A stretch of DNA of 64,000 nucleotides, from positions 390,165 to 454,164 of the forward strand of contig ML976656.1 of the NCBI GenBank assembly GCA_010015655.1, in the 5' to 3' direction. The notes under the pieces were generated by a model. It made no database searches. It was given only the letters and a program-made list of their open reading frames with translations, and was not told the DNA's origin. This document shows, piece by piece, positions 32,392-43,720 of the stretch (position 1 is the stretch's first letter; each line of letters starts with the position of its first letter). A program made the translations under genes and the position numbers. The DNA is from Bimuria novae-zelandiae CBS 107.79. Its lineage: Eukaryota > Ascomycota > Dothideomycetes > Pleosporales > Didymosphaeriaceae.

Positions 32392-35164
32392 TCAGGCGAG
32401 ATTAAAGTCAATGAAAGACTCACCAAGTTGACGCTTGATCTGTTCGCGTGCCCACCGAGCGGTTTCGCGTGTCCGGTTGCTGAAATCCTGGTTGGCGCGC
32501 GTTTCCCGAGTCATGGCGGTAAGGAAATCATGGTGGAAGTATTCCCGCATGTTTCCCGCCGGGAAAGCATCGGCAAGGTCGCCGATAACACCGCAAGACG
32601 AGCGTAGTAGCCCTTCCGTGCGGTTGCTGTCCATCTGGACGACACGGAGTAGCTCAAAGATGGAGTCTAGGTACTGGACAAGCAACTGGGTCTTGCCGCT
32701 GGACTTCATAGCAACGATGATGCCGTCCCAAGCGTCCATAATGCCTTCGCGTAGGGACGTGACGTAGTCCATGATTTCAAAGTTGCCATCCGTAGTTAGG
32801 GAGACGGATGAAGCCTGCTGAAGAACTTGCGCTACGACGGGTAGGTAGGTCTCGAAGGCGCCGAGGATGGCGTGTGCGATATCGCCAAAGCACTGTAGGA
32901 TGGCTGGCTTGAACTGGTTGCCTAGTTGAGGACTCCGGAGGTTGTTGAGCAGGTAGTTCATGAAGGCATCGCAGTACGGCTGGACCTTTTCGCCTAGTGC
33001 CCGAGTGATGTCGCTGACGAGACCAATCGCCACGGAACACAAGGCCGGCTCCTCATGGTTGCCAAGAGCACTGTAAAGGAACTTGGAGAAGGCATCCATA
33101 TACTTGATGAAGTCCTCCTCCAATGCAATCGCAATGGAGCTTATGGCGGCAAAGACGGCATCTGGGACACTAGACTTGGGTGGAAGGCTTTCAAGCAGCG
33201 TAAGGAGAATCTGCATGATGCGATCCGCCTGTGGCCTGACATCGGCCTCAAGTCGCTGAACGATGGCCATAACAACACTAGCCAAGCTGGTCTGCATCTC
33301 TTCAAGAGTCAACTTGTCCTCGACACTGACGACCTGCCCTTGAAGAGCAATGGACTTCTCCAGACGCTCAAGAATAACGCTTGAGAGCGTAGCGACAAGT
33401 CCCACACTGTCATTGGCAGCGTTGTTTACGAAAGAGTTGAGCACTTCATACGCAGCCGTTCGGAGCTGGTTGTCGGCATCGCCTCGCTCGGTGACCTGAA
33501 GGATATGCTGGATGCTCTCCTGGAAGTGGCGAGAGAGCGGGTTCGTGTCGCAACCGGGTTCACCAGCAAAACGATCCGCAAGATTCATCAAAGCCCAGCA
33601 ACACGACGAAGCCATCTTGGTGTGGCTAGAAAGACCGTGGAACAGCGCGCCAATGAGCGGAGGGAGGTGCTGCTGTTCATCGACAGCGCTTGGTGCACCT
33701 TCGCAGATGCGACCCAAAGCATACGCGGCGGAGTCCTTGACGTGGATGACCTGATCGTCCATCATGGAAATCAACACGGGTAGCGCCTGCTTGACGAGCG
33801 GTTCCAAAACGGTCTCTTCGGGTCCCTCAACGATGGCACCGAATGCAGAAACGGCTGCGTCCCGATAGTGCCAGTCATCGGAGCGAAGGTTCTTTTCGAC
33901 GAACTGGAGAACAGGAGGGACAACACCGCTGCCGACGCAGCTCGCCCAGAGCTGCAGACACTGGTACGCGGCGCGGGAGACATTGTACTCGTTGTCATCA
34001 GCATCCTCATCTTGCTTAGCGAGAAGCTCGAGCAGCACAGGTACAACCTCCTGGGTGGCCACGCGGGCAAAGTTGAAGTAGTCGCGCAGCTCGGTCGACC
34101 CTTCAGCCTGAGCTTGTTGGTTGTCATCTTCGATGGAGATCTCCTCCTCGCAGACGGTACACCAGAACTCAATAGCGAGCTTAGCGACGTCTTCCTCATC
34201 GCTCTTCATGCCCTGGATGGTCAGGCCGAATAGTGCTTTCTCCATGTAGAAGCGCATCTTGTCGTAGTATAGACCCATTATCCTATTTAGGCAGCCGTAT
34301 GCTCCCTGCTGGATGCGGTTGTCGTCTGCCTGTGTAGCCTCGCATATGACCTGCATGATGTAGTTGCGCTCCCCCTCGTTCTCAAAGTTGGAGCGAACGA
34401 ACTCGATCGAGTCACCGAGAGCTGAGATGGCCGCGTACCGTACGTCATTGTTGGGTTCCTCTTTGCGGGCACCCTGGACAACGGCGGTGAGGATGGCGTT
34501 GGAGTGGTGCTGCAGAGCCTCCCGCAGGTCCAAGTCATCGGTGTCGCAGATGAAGCCAATAGTGGTCAGCGAGGCCATCTTCTGGTGCGGTGGACCCTCG
34601 CCGACATTCTGCACCAGCGTCTGCATCAGCTCCGGCCATTGGTTCTGGGGCAGCTCGATGGCGGCGACCGAGGCGATGAACTGGGCGGCAGACTGCCCCG
34701 CGCGGGCGTCTGATGTCGAGAGCGTGTTCAGGGAAAGCTGCTTGACATTGCTCTTGATCTGCGGGTCGAGGGCCTGCCATCGCTCCTGTACCTGACGTAA
34801 CCGTGCGTACTCGCGTGCGGTGAAAGCGTTCTTGAGGGCGAGACCGGCGGCGGTCCGGATGTGTGGCTGCGACTGCTCGTTTGCGAGCTCGCCGGCAAGG
34901 ATGGTGAGGTACTGGGGCTACAGAAATGTTAGCGTGCAGGTCGTGCGAGGCCGCGGTGGCTACAGCCTGCTGCTGCTGCTCATGCTGCTGGGCAACGAGG
35001 GGTACTCACAAAGTCGGAGTCGGCAGCCTGGGTGAGCTGGTCCTCGGCCGCCTTTCGGATGTTCGCATCTGTACAGCTGTCAGTCGACCTGCAGGGCGCG
35101 GCAAGGGCCGTGAAGGGCACATACCGGGCGAAAGCGTTCCCTCCAACACTTGGTTGATATCCAT
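32392..35164 (-). CDS. KAP95: Karyopherin beta-1 (importin beta), nuclear import receptor
   Basis: Importin beta carries importin-alpha/NLS cargo through nuclear pores and releases it on Ran-GTP binding. Exons 35125-35164, 35010-35068 and 32392-34917 give 874 residues, near the ~860 of the yeast protein. The product opens MDINQVLEGTLSPDANIRKA, then AEDQLTQA and the N-terminal Ran-binding HEAT repeats. Family landmarks include GLALKNAFTARE, MASLTTIGFICD, an acidic segment in repeat 8 (LLAKQDEDADDNEYNVSRAA) that contacts alpha's IBB, DHV-type repeats such as DQVIHVKDSAAYALGRICE, and WALMNLADRF. The end is QLGESFIDFNLA. No faults, introns canonical. An essential single-copy housekeeping gene in fungi, so its clean state contrasts with the broken genes around it. 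Symbol by homology to yeast. Confidence 0.95.
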
Positions 35165-36051
35165 GGCTGCGGAGGGAGCGTGTGTGAACGGCAAACGGGC
35201 GTCTGGGGTGAAGGAGCGGCAGGTGAAGGGTGCGTGTGTATTATAGAATTAGAGAGGCGGTCACCAGGGAGAAGTAGCGGTGGGCGGGAGCTGTAGGGAG
35301 GGATTTTGTAGCGAGAGAGGTCGAGCGTAGACCTGCCAAAACACGTGAACGGTTAGGGTAGACTGTTTTTCTGCCCCACTACGCCGCTGTGTGTTTGGGC
35401 GTCTCCTTTTATTGCGAGGCGAAGTTGACCGTGGCTGCAAACAGCGAACAAACCAAGCTGCCGTCCACGAATGCTCAGCTTCTGGCAAAGGCACGCTCGG
35501 CAGCCGCGACGCACCATAATTTCCAGGTAGCTTCTGCCCGCGTTGTTGACCATTCGCGGCAGGAAGGAGCGGTCCAAGCGCGAGCACAGCAACGGCGGTA
35601 CAACCCCAGGCCGCACCCCAACATCATCGACTGTCACTGTGGCTTCACCACGCCCTCGACATTTGCATGTCGCAGATCTGCGTGCGGACGAGTACCGGGA
35701 CATGCTTCTGCAGGTACACGCCTCCTCTCCCTTGGCCGCACCATTCGCTGGCGCCGACTGCGAGCCGCAAGCTCCCGCGGCGAGGCCCGCGCATTGGCTC
35801 GCTTCCCCAGATTCACCCAGCCCTGCGCCGGCGCATCTGTCGTGCCTGACCTCGAGGCACGACCTCAAGATCAATGAACGACCTTTCTTCAGAGACAAAA
35901 ACTCCACATGTCACTTTATCTCGATATTACTGCCTAAACACTGGTTTGAACCACCCAATTCAACGAACCTCGCCATATATACACTGTAGAGCAATGACAT
36001 GCCACTCCAAACGCCTCATAATGCACAAGAAAACACCATCCAAGCGGAGGC
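35165..36051. other. Intergenic, no gene seen
   Basis: Promoter of the importin beta gene and 3' flank of the PP2C gene. The long overlapping frames on both strands reflect GC-rich composition and show no domain. Confidence 0.55.
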
Positions 36052-37935
36052 TCACGTCCTCCCCCTCCTCGGATCCAAACTCTCCCTCCTCCTCCAATCC
36101 CTCATCTCCTTCGTGCCCATACTCCCGAGCCCCCCCTCACTCCTCCTCTCCCACCCCCCCAACCTAACCACCAACGTCGTCGCATTATCGCTCTCACTCT
36201 TAACCTCCGTCGCGAAATTCGTAACATCCCTCGCCGCCTGCTCCGGCGTCCTCGCCTCCTTCACAATATCCACAATCTCCTGGTCGCTGAGGTGCCCGCA
36301 CACACCGTCGGAGCAGAGCACCAGAAACGCGTATTCCGCGGGAAAGAGTTCAACGCGGCGGATCTCGGGCTCCGCGGAGACGCCCATGCGCTTGGAGGCC
36401 ATGTCGCCGAAAGCGCGCGTGTTGGCAAGACCAGACATGCGTTCTTCGCCGAAGGAGTCGGTGACGAAGGTTGCGGCGTAGCGGCGGAGGCGGGAGGCTT
36501 CTTCGGGGAGGGACGGGTGGTGGTTGGATGTGAGGGGGATGGCTTGGCCCGTTGCCGTGTCGCAGAGGAGGATCCGCGTGTCGCCTACATGTGCTGTGAT
36601 GAGCGACGACGGGGACGCAGGGTGCCAGAAGGGCGAGGGCGTGGGTGTGGAGATGAGGGCGATGCTGCATGTGCTCCCGCCCTTGAAGCGTTTGGGTCCG
36701 CCGATGCTCTTGTTGGACTTGGATGGGTGACCTAGTATGTCGTCGTCGTTGATAGCTTTGTCTGCCCGCACAGGGTCTTCGTCTTGCTTGCCGACTTGTG
36801 CGGATACGAAGTCGTAGTCGGCCTTTAGGAACGCGTATTCGAGCACCGTCTCGATGCCAATGCCATCCTTGGCTGTCTCAGCAACTGGTGCTTCGCCAAA
36901 ACTGTTGCGCTTCGCGAGGAAGGCTTTCTCCGTTTGGTGCCCTTGTCCGCCAGCAGCTCTCGAGAAGTACTCGGGCTTGAAGCGCCGGAAGTATCCTCCC
37001 ACTAATTCTTTCCAGTCCTTTACCAGAAGCCGCTCCAGCTCCTCCGCTTTTTCCGCGCTGTTTGATTGTTTCACCGGCGGCGCGCTGTCCATGAGCTCTG
37101 CCTTGCCACTTGCCCCATTCGCCGGCGGTTTCTCACCCGAGCCTGCTTCTGGCGGCTTGAGCGGTTCCAAGCCTGGCGGTGTATGTGTCTTGATCGCCTC
37201 CAAGCTGCCCTTCCCCGATGCCAGCGCTTCTACTGCTGTGGGTCTGTCGTCGGGCGTCCCCACGCTGGTCGGCCAGCTCTTAAGCGTGCCCGTTCCCGAA
37301 AGACTGCTCTCGAGCTCAAACAGCCTCGTCGCCTTCTCCACGTAGTTGTGCAGCTCCTCTCTGAGGAAGTCTGCGCAATCGCTCCCCCCATGCCCGTCGA
37401 ACACGCCAAAGTAGAAGACCTGGGGATCGCCGCTCGCGCTCCCAGCAGGCGTGAGCTCGCTCGTCATGCCTCCGCTTGCGCTGCGCTGCAGGGACACCGG
37501 ACGCCTCTTCGCGAAGGCGGGCACCTCGACCGTGCCCGCCTGGAACGAGTCTTCGTTGTATGGACGCGTTCCGCGCGATACGGACACCCCGAAATGGTGT
37601 TTTGCGCTCCGCAGCGGGATCCTCACCACCGTCATCTCGCGCGACGCTCCCACCATGGGCGGGGCGGCGGCGGGCGAGCGGTGGGTTCCTCGTGACTCAT
37701 GGGGCGTGCTCTTGTCTCGCGGGAGCTTGTGATGGGGGCCGCCGGGCGGCCTCGAGTCGGGATGCAGCGACGTCGATGGCAGGTGCGTGATGAAGTACTC
37801 GTGGAAGCAGCGGCGCTGGGAGGGGCATCGTGGGCCGGCGGCGCGCGTCCGGTGGGCTGCGCAGCAATTGACGGCGGTGCGCGCTACGAGAGACCGAGTG
37901 CTGGCTCTGCACATGTGTAGTGAGGGTTTCCACAT
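36052..37935 (-). CDS. PP2C-family protein phosphatase, probably mitochondrial
   Basis: A single-exon Mg/Mn-dependent Ser/Thr phosphatase of 627 residues. The N-terminus is rich in Arg/Ser/Ala with no acidic residue for about 40 positions, as in a mitochondrial presequence. The catalytic domain follows with RGTRPYNEDSFQAG (residues ~120-135), FGVFDGHGGSDCADFLREE, LITAHVGDTRILLC, NTRAFGDMASKRMG, LVLCSDGVCGHLSDQEIVD and the last metal-site Asp in SDNATTLVVRL. Between the second and third motifs lies a long insert (about 200 residues, polar, Pro/Gly/Lys-rich). The pattern resembles fungal Ptc6-type phosphatases, reported as mitochondrial and linked to mitophagy in yeast. That assignment is inference from the presequence and overall plan. 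Start ATG chosen because it gives the presequence. No faults. Confidence 0.9.
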   Translation of the reverse strand: MWKPSLHMCRASTRSLVARTAVNCCAAHRTRAAGPRCPSQRRCFHEYFITHLPSTSLHPDSRPPGGPHHKLPRDKSTPHESRGTHRSPAAAPPMVGASREMTVVRIPLRSAKHHFGVSVSRGTRPYNEDSFQAGTVEVPAFAKRRPVSLQRSASGGMTSELTPAGSASGDPQVFYFGVFDGHGGSDCADFLREELHNYVEKATRLFELESSLSGTGTLKSWPTSVGTPDDRPTAVEALASGKGSLEAIKTHTPPGLEPLKPPEAGSGEKPPANGASGKAELMDSAPPVKQSNSAEKAEELERLLVKDWKELVGGYFRRFKPEYFSRAAGGQGHQTEKAFLAKRNSFGEAPVAETAKDGIGIETVLEYAFLKADYDFVSAQVGKQDEDPVRADKAINDDDILGHPSKSNKSIGGPKRFKGGSTCSIALISTPTPSPFWHPASPSSLITAHVGDTRILLCDTATGQAIPLTSNHHPSLPEEASRLRRYAATFVTDSFGEERMSGLANTRAFGDMASKRMGVSAEPEIRRVELFPAEYAFLVLCSDGVCGHLSDQEIVDIVKEARTPEQAARDVTNFATEVKSESDNATTLVVRLGGWERRSEGGLGSMGTKEMRDWRRRESLDPRRGRT

Positions 37936-38441
37936 GCTGTGCCTGGCTGCGTGGAACGCATCGCGGTGCCAGCGCGCAGAGGGTTACGTCAAGCAAGCCA
38001 CGGGCTGGGTAAACATTTCCAGGGGTTTGTTGCGCAATTGGAAGGCTGTAGTTGGGGGCAAACTCTAAACTGCGCAGAGAGAAGGACTGCAAAGGCGTCT
38101 GCAGCTCCTCACGGTCCAGCGGATTCGTTACAGAGGTGCGGCGCGGGGGGGTGCATCGAGCTTCGGGTACCGCGTTGGCTATCCGGGTTGGCGTACCTTT
38201 GCTCGTTGCATCACCTAAGAGCAGTCGCAGAATATTCGTAGTGGGCACAACCACTTTCATACTTCATAAATGTAAATCTCGCAAGCATGTATAAACTCAG
38301 AGCAATACCGGAGCGTTCTCTTCCGCCGATGCTACCAACACAGTCAACTCCTGATGCCAAAACGACCACAAAACCTGCCCAAAGGCCCAAGAGTATGCCA
38401 CCGAACGCCTCGTCCATGCAATCGTACACCATTCAAATGTA
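37936..38441. other. Intergenic, no gene seen
   Basis: Promoter of the PP2C gene and 3' end of the broken coiled-coil gene. No supportable frame. Confidence 0.5.
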
Positions 38442-39612
38442 TCACACCATATTCCTCCTCCCAAGCTTGATCGCCTTCCCCTGGAGATCCTTCCTGTGAC
38501 CGAACACGTCCTTCCTGCCCACATGCACCAACGAAGAATGCACCACCTCCTTGACCTCCCCCCCGGTGGCAAAGTCCGACTTCGTGATCGTGGCCGTGAT
38601 GGCGAACCTCACCAAGTACTTCGCCGGATTGTTCGCCAATTCTTTCCACGTAGTCATCGGGTCGCCAGCAAGATTGAGCGTTCGATTGACCATGCGGGTG
38701 AGGTCAAGTTGCATGCCAGCAACGGGGAAGAGGATCTGCCATTTCACCGCGTTCGATCGGAGTCGGATACCGATGCGGTAACCCTTCACGTAGAGCTCTC
38801 CGAGCCTGTGTTGCGCATCGGGATTGATGTTTGCGCCGAGGAAAGGGGAAAGAGAAGAGAAGAGGATCTAGGTTCGCTCGTCGGCCGTCTTAGTACGCGA
38901 TTCTTTGTAGTCGGGCTCTTCGTACAGGTCTTTGTAGAGAGCTTGCTAGTGGAGGCAGAGCTCGTGCTTGGTTGCCACGTCTTCTTCGCAGAGCATCGCG
39001 AAATGGGATACGAGGTCGTGGTATTGCTGGCCACAAAAGTGCTTCGAATCAAATAGCGAAGCTTCTGCAATGGCGTAGAAGATGGTGTCGCGGATTATGA
39101 GCGCCGCAACAATGTCCTGCCGCATCTCGCGGTCTGCAAGCAGATGCTGGATGTCTGACTTGCCGCCAATCATGTCCGCAAGAGGCTTGTATGTGGAGCA
39201 ACGGGCGGTTTCCTGACCATCCAAATCGGCCGTGTAGTGGAGGGCCCACTTGCGCATGTCTTCGAAGAAGTCTTGAAGCAGGCCACGGTCGTTCTGCGGC
39301 TCCATGCCCATGGTGTGGTGTAGACCTTGATGGGTGTGAACTGCTTTATGAAACGCTGCCCCAGCGTCTCAGTGCGCTTGTGACGGCCGCCAGCCTGCTT
39401 GACCACAGGCGTGTGTGCAGGGACCGCAGGGGAGAGCTTCAAGGTAGCCTAGGTCTCCACAGCTGTCTTTACGTGAGCAAATTGGCCGCTCGCCTGCTTC
39501 ACTTGAGTGAGCTCAAGCTCAAGCTCCCGGATGCGGTCCAGGAGGATTTGGTTGATCCTGGTAGCTTCCAAGAGCTGTTGGCTTAGTAAGGAAATGTCCG
39601 ATGCCGCCATTG
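38442..39612 (-). pseudogene. Unknown fungal protein with N-terminal coiled coil, disrupted
   Basis: I do not recognise the family. The ATG at 39612 opens with a leucine-zipper-like stretch (LLSQQLLEATRINQILLDRI, then RELELELTQVK). One frame then meets TAG at 39449-39451 and continues KLSPAVPAHTPVVKQAGGRH to about 39330. A one-base shift is needed to enter the next frame, MGMEPQNDRGLLQDFFEDMR (39311-38946). That frame meets TAG at 38946-38948 and TAG at 38868-38870 but stays in one frame to the stop at 38442, reading ALYKDLYEEPDYKE, LGANINPDAQHRLGELYVKG and ending KLGRRNMV. In all, three TAG and one shift interrupt about 390 codons whose composition is plainly protein-like between breaks (seen directly). 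Each TAG could derive from CAG or TGG. Function unknown. Confidence 0.6.
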
Positions 39613-41401
39613 CTAGGATCGTTTTGAAGATTACTGTAGAGTAGGGATAATTGAAGATGGAAAGACCCCAGGTGACTTGTAGCGCTCAAAGTTCACAGAG
39701 ACAAGCTGTCTGAAGGAGAGTTGAAGATCAGAAGAGGATAGGAGTGGGGAGATTTAACCCGAGCTCGGAGGTTTAAGCACCTACATATAGGTAGCACAGT
39801 TGGACAAAGCTTCGCTGCCTGACCGCGTGCAACATCGTCATTATTGTGGTCTGTTTCATAACCACTGTTCTGGGAGCCTACATTGTCCAATCCAAGGGCC
39901 TATCTCCACAATACATTCAAGTTGCGATAGCAGGCAGCATTGAACGGGAGCCTGACCTCAGGCGACACACCAGCCCGAGAGTGCGGGTGGGACGGCACTC
40001 GCTGCTCTACTAGCTATTGAGATTCACCGCCGAGTTACCTTCGCATAGAAGAATTCGCTTGCTTATCAGGAACTGCGGTCGGTGTATCAGGCGGAAGTGT
40101 TGGTAGACTCATTTGACAGACGAACTGTGCTCTTGATCCCTGAAACAGCCCATGAAAGCCAGGACGTGCGAGAGTGCAATAATCTCCCCGTTAATCGATC
40201 CGAATGAGATTCAATGGCCTAGGCAGCCCTGCCTGGTATTGCAGCTGACTGCAGCCATCCACTACAGCTTCTTGTGGACCCCTCTGCACGCCTGCGACAG
40301 ATACGGAAGCCATTACAAGAGGGCCAACACATTCGACAGAGGTGTGGTTACGAAATGCATACTCGTCCAGGGACCCGTGGATGCTGGTTTACAGTGCCTG
40401 TTAAATGATCGAAATATGTGTGAACGCAGGGTCACTGAGGAAACAATCTGCACACCGTCAGCATCTGAGAGGGACGCTCCTCAACGCAGGGTATGCTACT
40501 CAAAATCGTTAAGTGGGTTATAGCCGTCTTTTGTATGGAGTGTATGGGCGCATGCGATGTTATCTTATCTCTGCGTCGCTACCATCACCCGGTAAAAGGA
40601 GCCAAAGTAGTGTGTCGGTAGCTCTTGTTCTTATACTCCTCGAAGTGAATGAAAAGTTAATGAAGCTACAATCATTGACCGACGCTGATGGAGATGCGAG
40701 GACTGAAAAGCTTCGAACGTCGTCCCGTCTCGGTCCGGGCCGCCAAGCTCGGCAAGCGCCATCGATCTTTCCCCAGATCGCCTCCTGTAGTAAGCTCAAC
40801 CACCTCCGACCACGAAGATAAGATGCCTGCAGTCACCCACAAACGCCTAGTTTCCAGTGAACGGGCTTCCTTCAGCTCGAAATAGATTCTGGGATGAGGC
40901 GGTCCAGACGCAGACCCAATCATAGCTGTGCTGCGACCCACAGTTTAGTTCCGGTATCGAATCGATAGCTCGGCATTCTCGTACTCGTCGCCCTTTCGGG
41001 TGTTTCAATGTCATAACGACGTTTGCTTTTTACTCAACATTTCTCAAGTCTCCAATGCAGAAGATTCCGTCTCTGTCACTTCCTTGGCAGGTATCCTCGA
41101 TAGCAGGCTCCTCCTCCGAAACGCGTCCTATTTCTCTTCTGCCCACAAATGATGATGGATTAAAGGCTCTCTGGATACACCGTCGCATACTAACTTCGAC
41201 CGCATGTCTGCCCGCTGAACACCAAAACGTTTCGGGTTAGCAGATCACGCAGGTACCCGCATATAGGTTCAGCTTTTCGACCCGGTTCGTACTCAACCTT
41301 GCGCTAACGGTGTCAACACTGGAGCTGTCCCTATTTTCAAAGTCGCCATTCCTCCTTCACTGATCTCCAGCAATTCCATCTCCAGCAATTCCATCTCCAC
41401 G
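39613..41401. other. Intergenic, no gene seen
   Basis: 1.8 kb without recognisable coding sequence. Just before the next gene a 15-bp unit (ATCTCCAGCAATTCC) is tandemly duplicated at 41363-41392, in what should be its 5' untranslated leader. Confidence 0.45.
41363..41392 (+). repeat. 15-bp tandem repeat in a gene leader
   Basis: ATCTCCAGCAATTCC is repeated twice without a gap, ending nine bases before the ATG at 41402. Confidence 0.9.
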
Positions 41402-42073
41402 ATGCACTTCGTTCAATTCTGCCTGCTTGTAGGCACAGTAGGCTTCGTGGACGCCCACTCTTGGTCAGCAAAACGCGACAGCAACTGCACGGCTCAACCA
41501 TTAGGCAAAGGCCCAGTACCATCTCCCGACAACTCGTACGAGTTTCTACATTCTAAGGAAATTGAATCTATCGCAGATCAAGCACCAACACCCGTGAATT
41601 ACACGCGATCCTTTCAGAACCTCCCGGCTTCGAGTTCGGGCGAGAAATATATAAACTACATTACCCTGGACTCATACGACACCGAATCGTGCGCCGCTAA
41701 TTGCACTGCACAAGAAGAGTGTCACTCAATCAACATCTACTTTGAGCGAGCTCCCACTGTCAAAGTGGGCGAAGACTGTGTCGATCCCCCTTCTACAACC
41801 ATCATCAAATGCGCTTTTTGGGGCAGTACTGTGACGGAAGAAAATGCGACCAACAAAGGACATACCGAGGAAGCTTTCGTTGTGGCCGTAGCCGGGTCGA
41901 ACGGGTACTATAATTCAAGAGCTGAACCTCCAGCTCGGGGTTCGGATTCGAAAACAGGGTATGGACTTCAGTCTGAGTTGGCACCTAAATCTGAGTATTG
42001 CGGTGTTACAGGTTCCCACGGAGATGGAACGGGACTCGCTACTCGATCATTGTCCTGGCGTTACCCTTCTTAG
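41402..42073 (+). CDS. Secreted Cys-containing protein of unknown function
   Basis: A 223-residue frame starting MHFVQFCLLVGTVGFVDAHS, a good signal peptide. The mature part has Cys residues in an apple/PAN-like spacing (CAANCTAQEECHSINIYFER, then CVDPP, IIKCAFWG) and N-glycosylation sites. Similar segments are found in secreted fungal proteins annotated as fruit-body-specific or hypothetical; I do not know a function. Homologues I recall are often longer. The last 40 residues (after AVAGSNGYY) look unlike a conserved end, so the frame may be truncated by a shift or continue through an intron I cannot see. Sequence to about 42450 in another frame (YNAEVWRTESEYSTYCSPLP) may be part of the original 3' end. 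Confidence 0.6.
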   Translation: MHFVQFCLLVGTVGFVDAHSWSAKRDSNCTAQPLGKGPVPSPDNSYEFLHSKEIESIADQAPTPVNYTRSFQNLPASSSGEKYINYITLDSYDTESCAANCTAQEECHSINIYFERAPTVKVGEDCVDPPSTTIIKCAFWGSTVTEENATNKGHTEEAFVVAVAGSNGYYNSRAEPPARGSDSKTGYGLQSELAPKSEYCGVTGSHGDGTGLATRSLSWRYPS

Positions 42074-43149
42074 TAATGAATGCTGACCATTGCATAGTTC
42101 CTCAGCTAAGGCGCTTCCTGTATCCATCTCGGCGGCCCTCCTGATTTCACTGTCCGCAGCTGTCTTCAATCAAGTTTTTCCACGAGTACGATAATAGGGC
42201 GCAGCGTTGATGTTCTCAAAGACGACCATCGATCAGAAACTGAGGCCTTTCACAACGGCTTGTACAATGCTGAGGTGTGGCGGACTGAGAGCGAGTACTC
42301 CACCTATTGTTCACCTCTCCCAACTACAGAGTCTTGTCTTGGATCTTCATTCAGATCTTCAACGTGGCACCACAACACGGAGTCAGCCCATACGGACGTT
42401 CCAGCGGTCGATCTACTTCCCTGACGTAATTCGTGCCAGGGCGGAAGCGTAATATTGGGAGGACTATGAGATTCGGGGCAAGGCAGCACCAAGAGTTGAG
42501 AAAATGGTCTTCCAATACCCCGCCTGTTGGGCCCAATCATTTCAAATACTCCTGGAACCCGTTGATAGAGCAGTTCGAGATTGTGTAAACGTACTTCAAC
42601 ATAGCGAATTTGTTACGATGACTATATTCCGTTTCCATCACGCTATTGTTCGCCTTTGTTCGAGACAAGTTTATAACCCCTGCCTCGCTCACGTTGCCTG
42701 GACCGAAAGTTCAAGCTTTCGGCAATCTACGAACGATGCCAAGTCATTTCTATTATTTCAAGCCATCTGTACCGGACCAATCGCGTAAGGTGACAAGGAC
42801 TGAAATGATTTGCCATTGGTCAATGGACAATGCACAGCAGTTCGTGATCAACGCAGTTGCAGGCGGGGTGATGACCTGCACATGATCCATACGATGCTTG
42901 CGGCTGCGCGGCTGAAGCACATACGACGTAGTCAATATAAGAAATTTGAAGTCGGCAACCGCAACTTACCTTCTAATTTCTCTTTGAGCAAGTTTTCCTC
43001 TCCATGCATACCCAAGAGCGGGGCTGTACGCCAGCGTACACTCCGCTTAGAGAAGTCCCCCAACATGCTTGGCTAACCTCAACAGAACTGTGCACGACAG
43101 TGTGATGACAATTACGACATCTCAAGCACCCAGTCGCCACCTAACAGCC
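42074..43149. other. Intergenic, possible remains of a gene 3' end
   Basis: No intact gene. A protein-like stretch without stops lies around 42200-42420 in the plus strand and could belong to the preceding secreted protein if a frameshift or intron is present. Otherwise nothing is recognised. Confidence 0.35.
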
Positions 43150-43720
43150 ATGCTGCTCTCCTCCCCCCTCCTCCAACTCACCCTTGTCCCCCCCAGCACC
43201 GCCCAACTCCCAACCTCAAAATCCCCCTCCTCCCTCACCCAACCCTTCCTCCACCCCACCTACACCTCCGCCCCCCTCCCCGCCCGCACCTTGACCATCC
43301 TCTAGACCCCCACCCCCACCATCACGCTCCAGCTCTGGGACGCTCCCTCCCTCTCACCCTGCCACCCGTGGGCGCGCAAACCCTTCTGCGGCACTATTGC
43401 GCCCAACACGGGGTCTCTCGTCTGGGCCGTGCCCGAATCCGCTGAAAGGCACCCTGGGCGCAGGTTTCCCGCGCGGGGAGAAGGTGTGTTGGGTTAAGAC
43501 GTTTGTGGAGGATTATGTGTAGGAACAGATTGGGAAGGGGGGCTTGGTGGTGAGGTTTAGTTGGAATTTTGCGTTTGCGAGGGTGGGTAAGGTTGGGGGG
43601 GTACGATAACATGGACAGGGGGATGGAGGGTGTGGTTGTAACGGTAATAGGGAATGCGACGTTGACGGGGGGAGGTGTGAGTGAGACGGAGATTCTCGCG
43701 AGCGCTTGGTGAAGCATATT
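43150..43720 (+). pseudogene. Kre9/Knh1-like secreted, probably GPI-type cell-wall protein, disrupted
   Basis: The ATG at 43150 opens with a signal peptide (MLLSSPLLQLTLVPPSTAQ). A Ser/Thr/Pro-rich start and a beta-sandwich-like domain follow, of the Kre9/Knh1 N-terminal type found in many GPI-anchored fungal wall proteins. Readable parts are PFLHPTYTS, TLTIL-stop-TPTPTITLQLWDAP, CHPWARKPFCGTI, NTGSLVWAVP and, in another frame, GAGFPRGEKVCWVKTFVEDY and VVRFSWNFAFA. A TAG at 43303-43305 replaces the Trp expected in this family's ITWTP-type motif. A frame change lies between about 43436 and 43455, and a second TAG lies at 43520-43522. Family assignment comes from motif resemblance and is moderately sure; the broken state is seen directly. 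Confidence 0.6.

Noticed and set aside
35389..35989. Several overlapping frames upstream of the importin gene
   Set aside because: Multiple frames on both strands are open together over the same bases with no domain. This is promoter or intergenic sequence.
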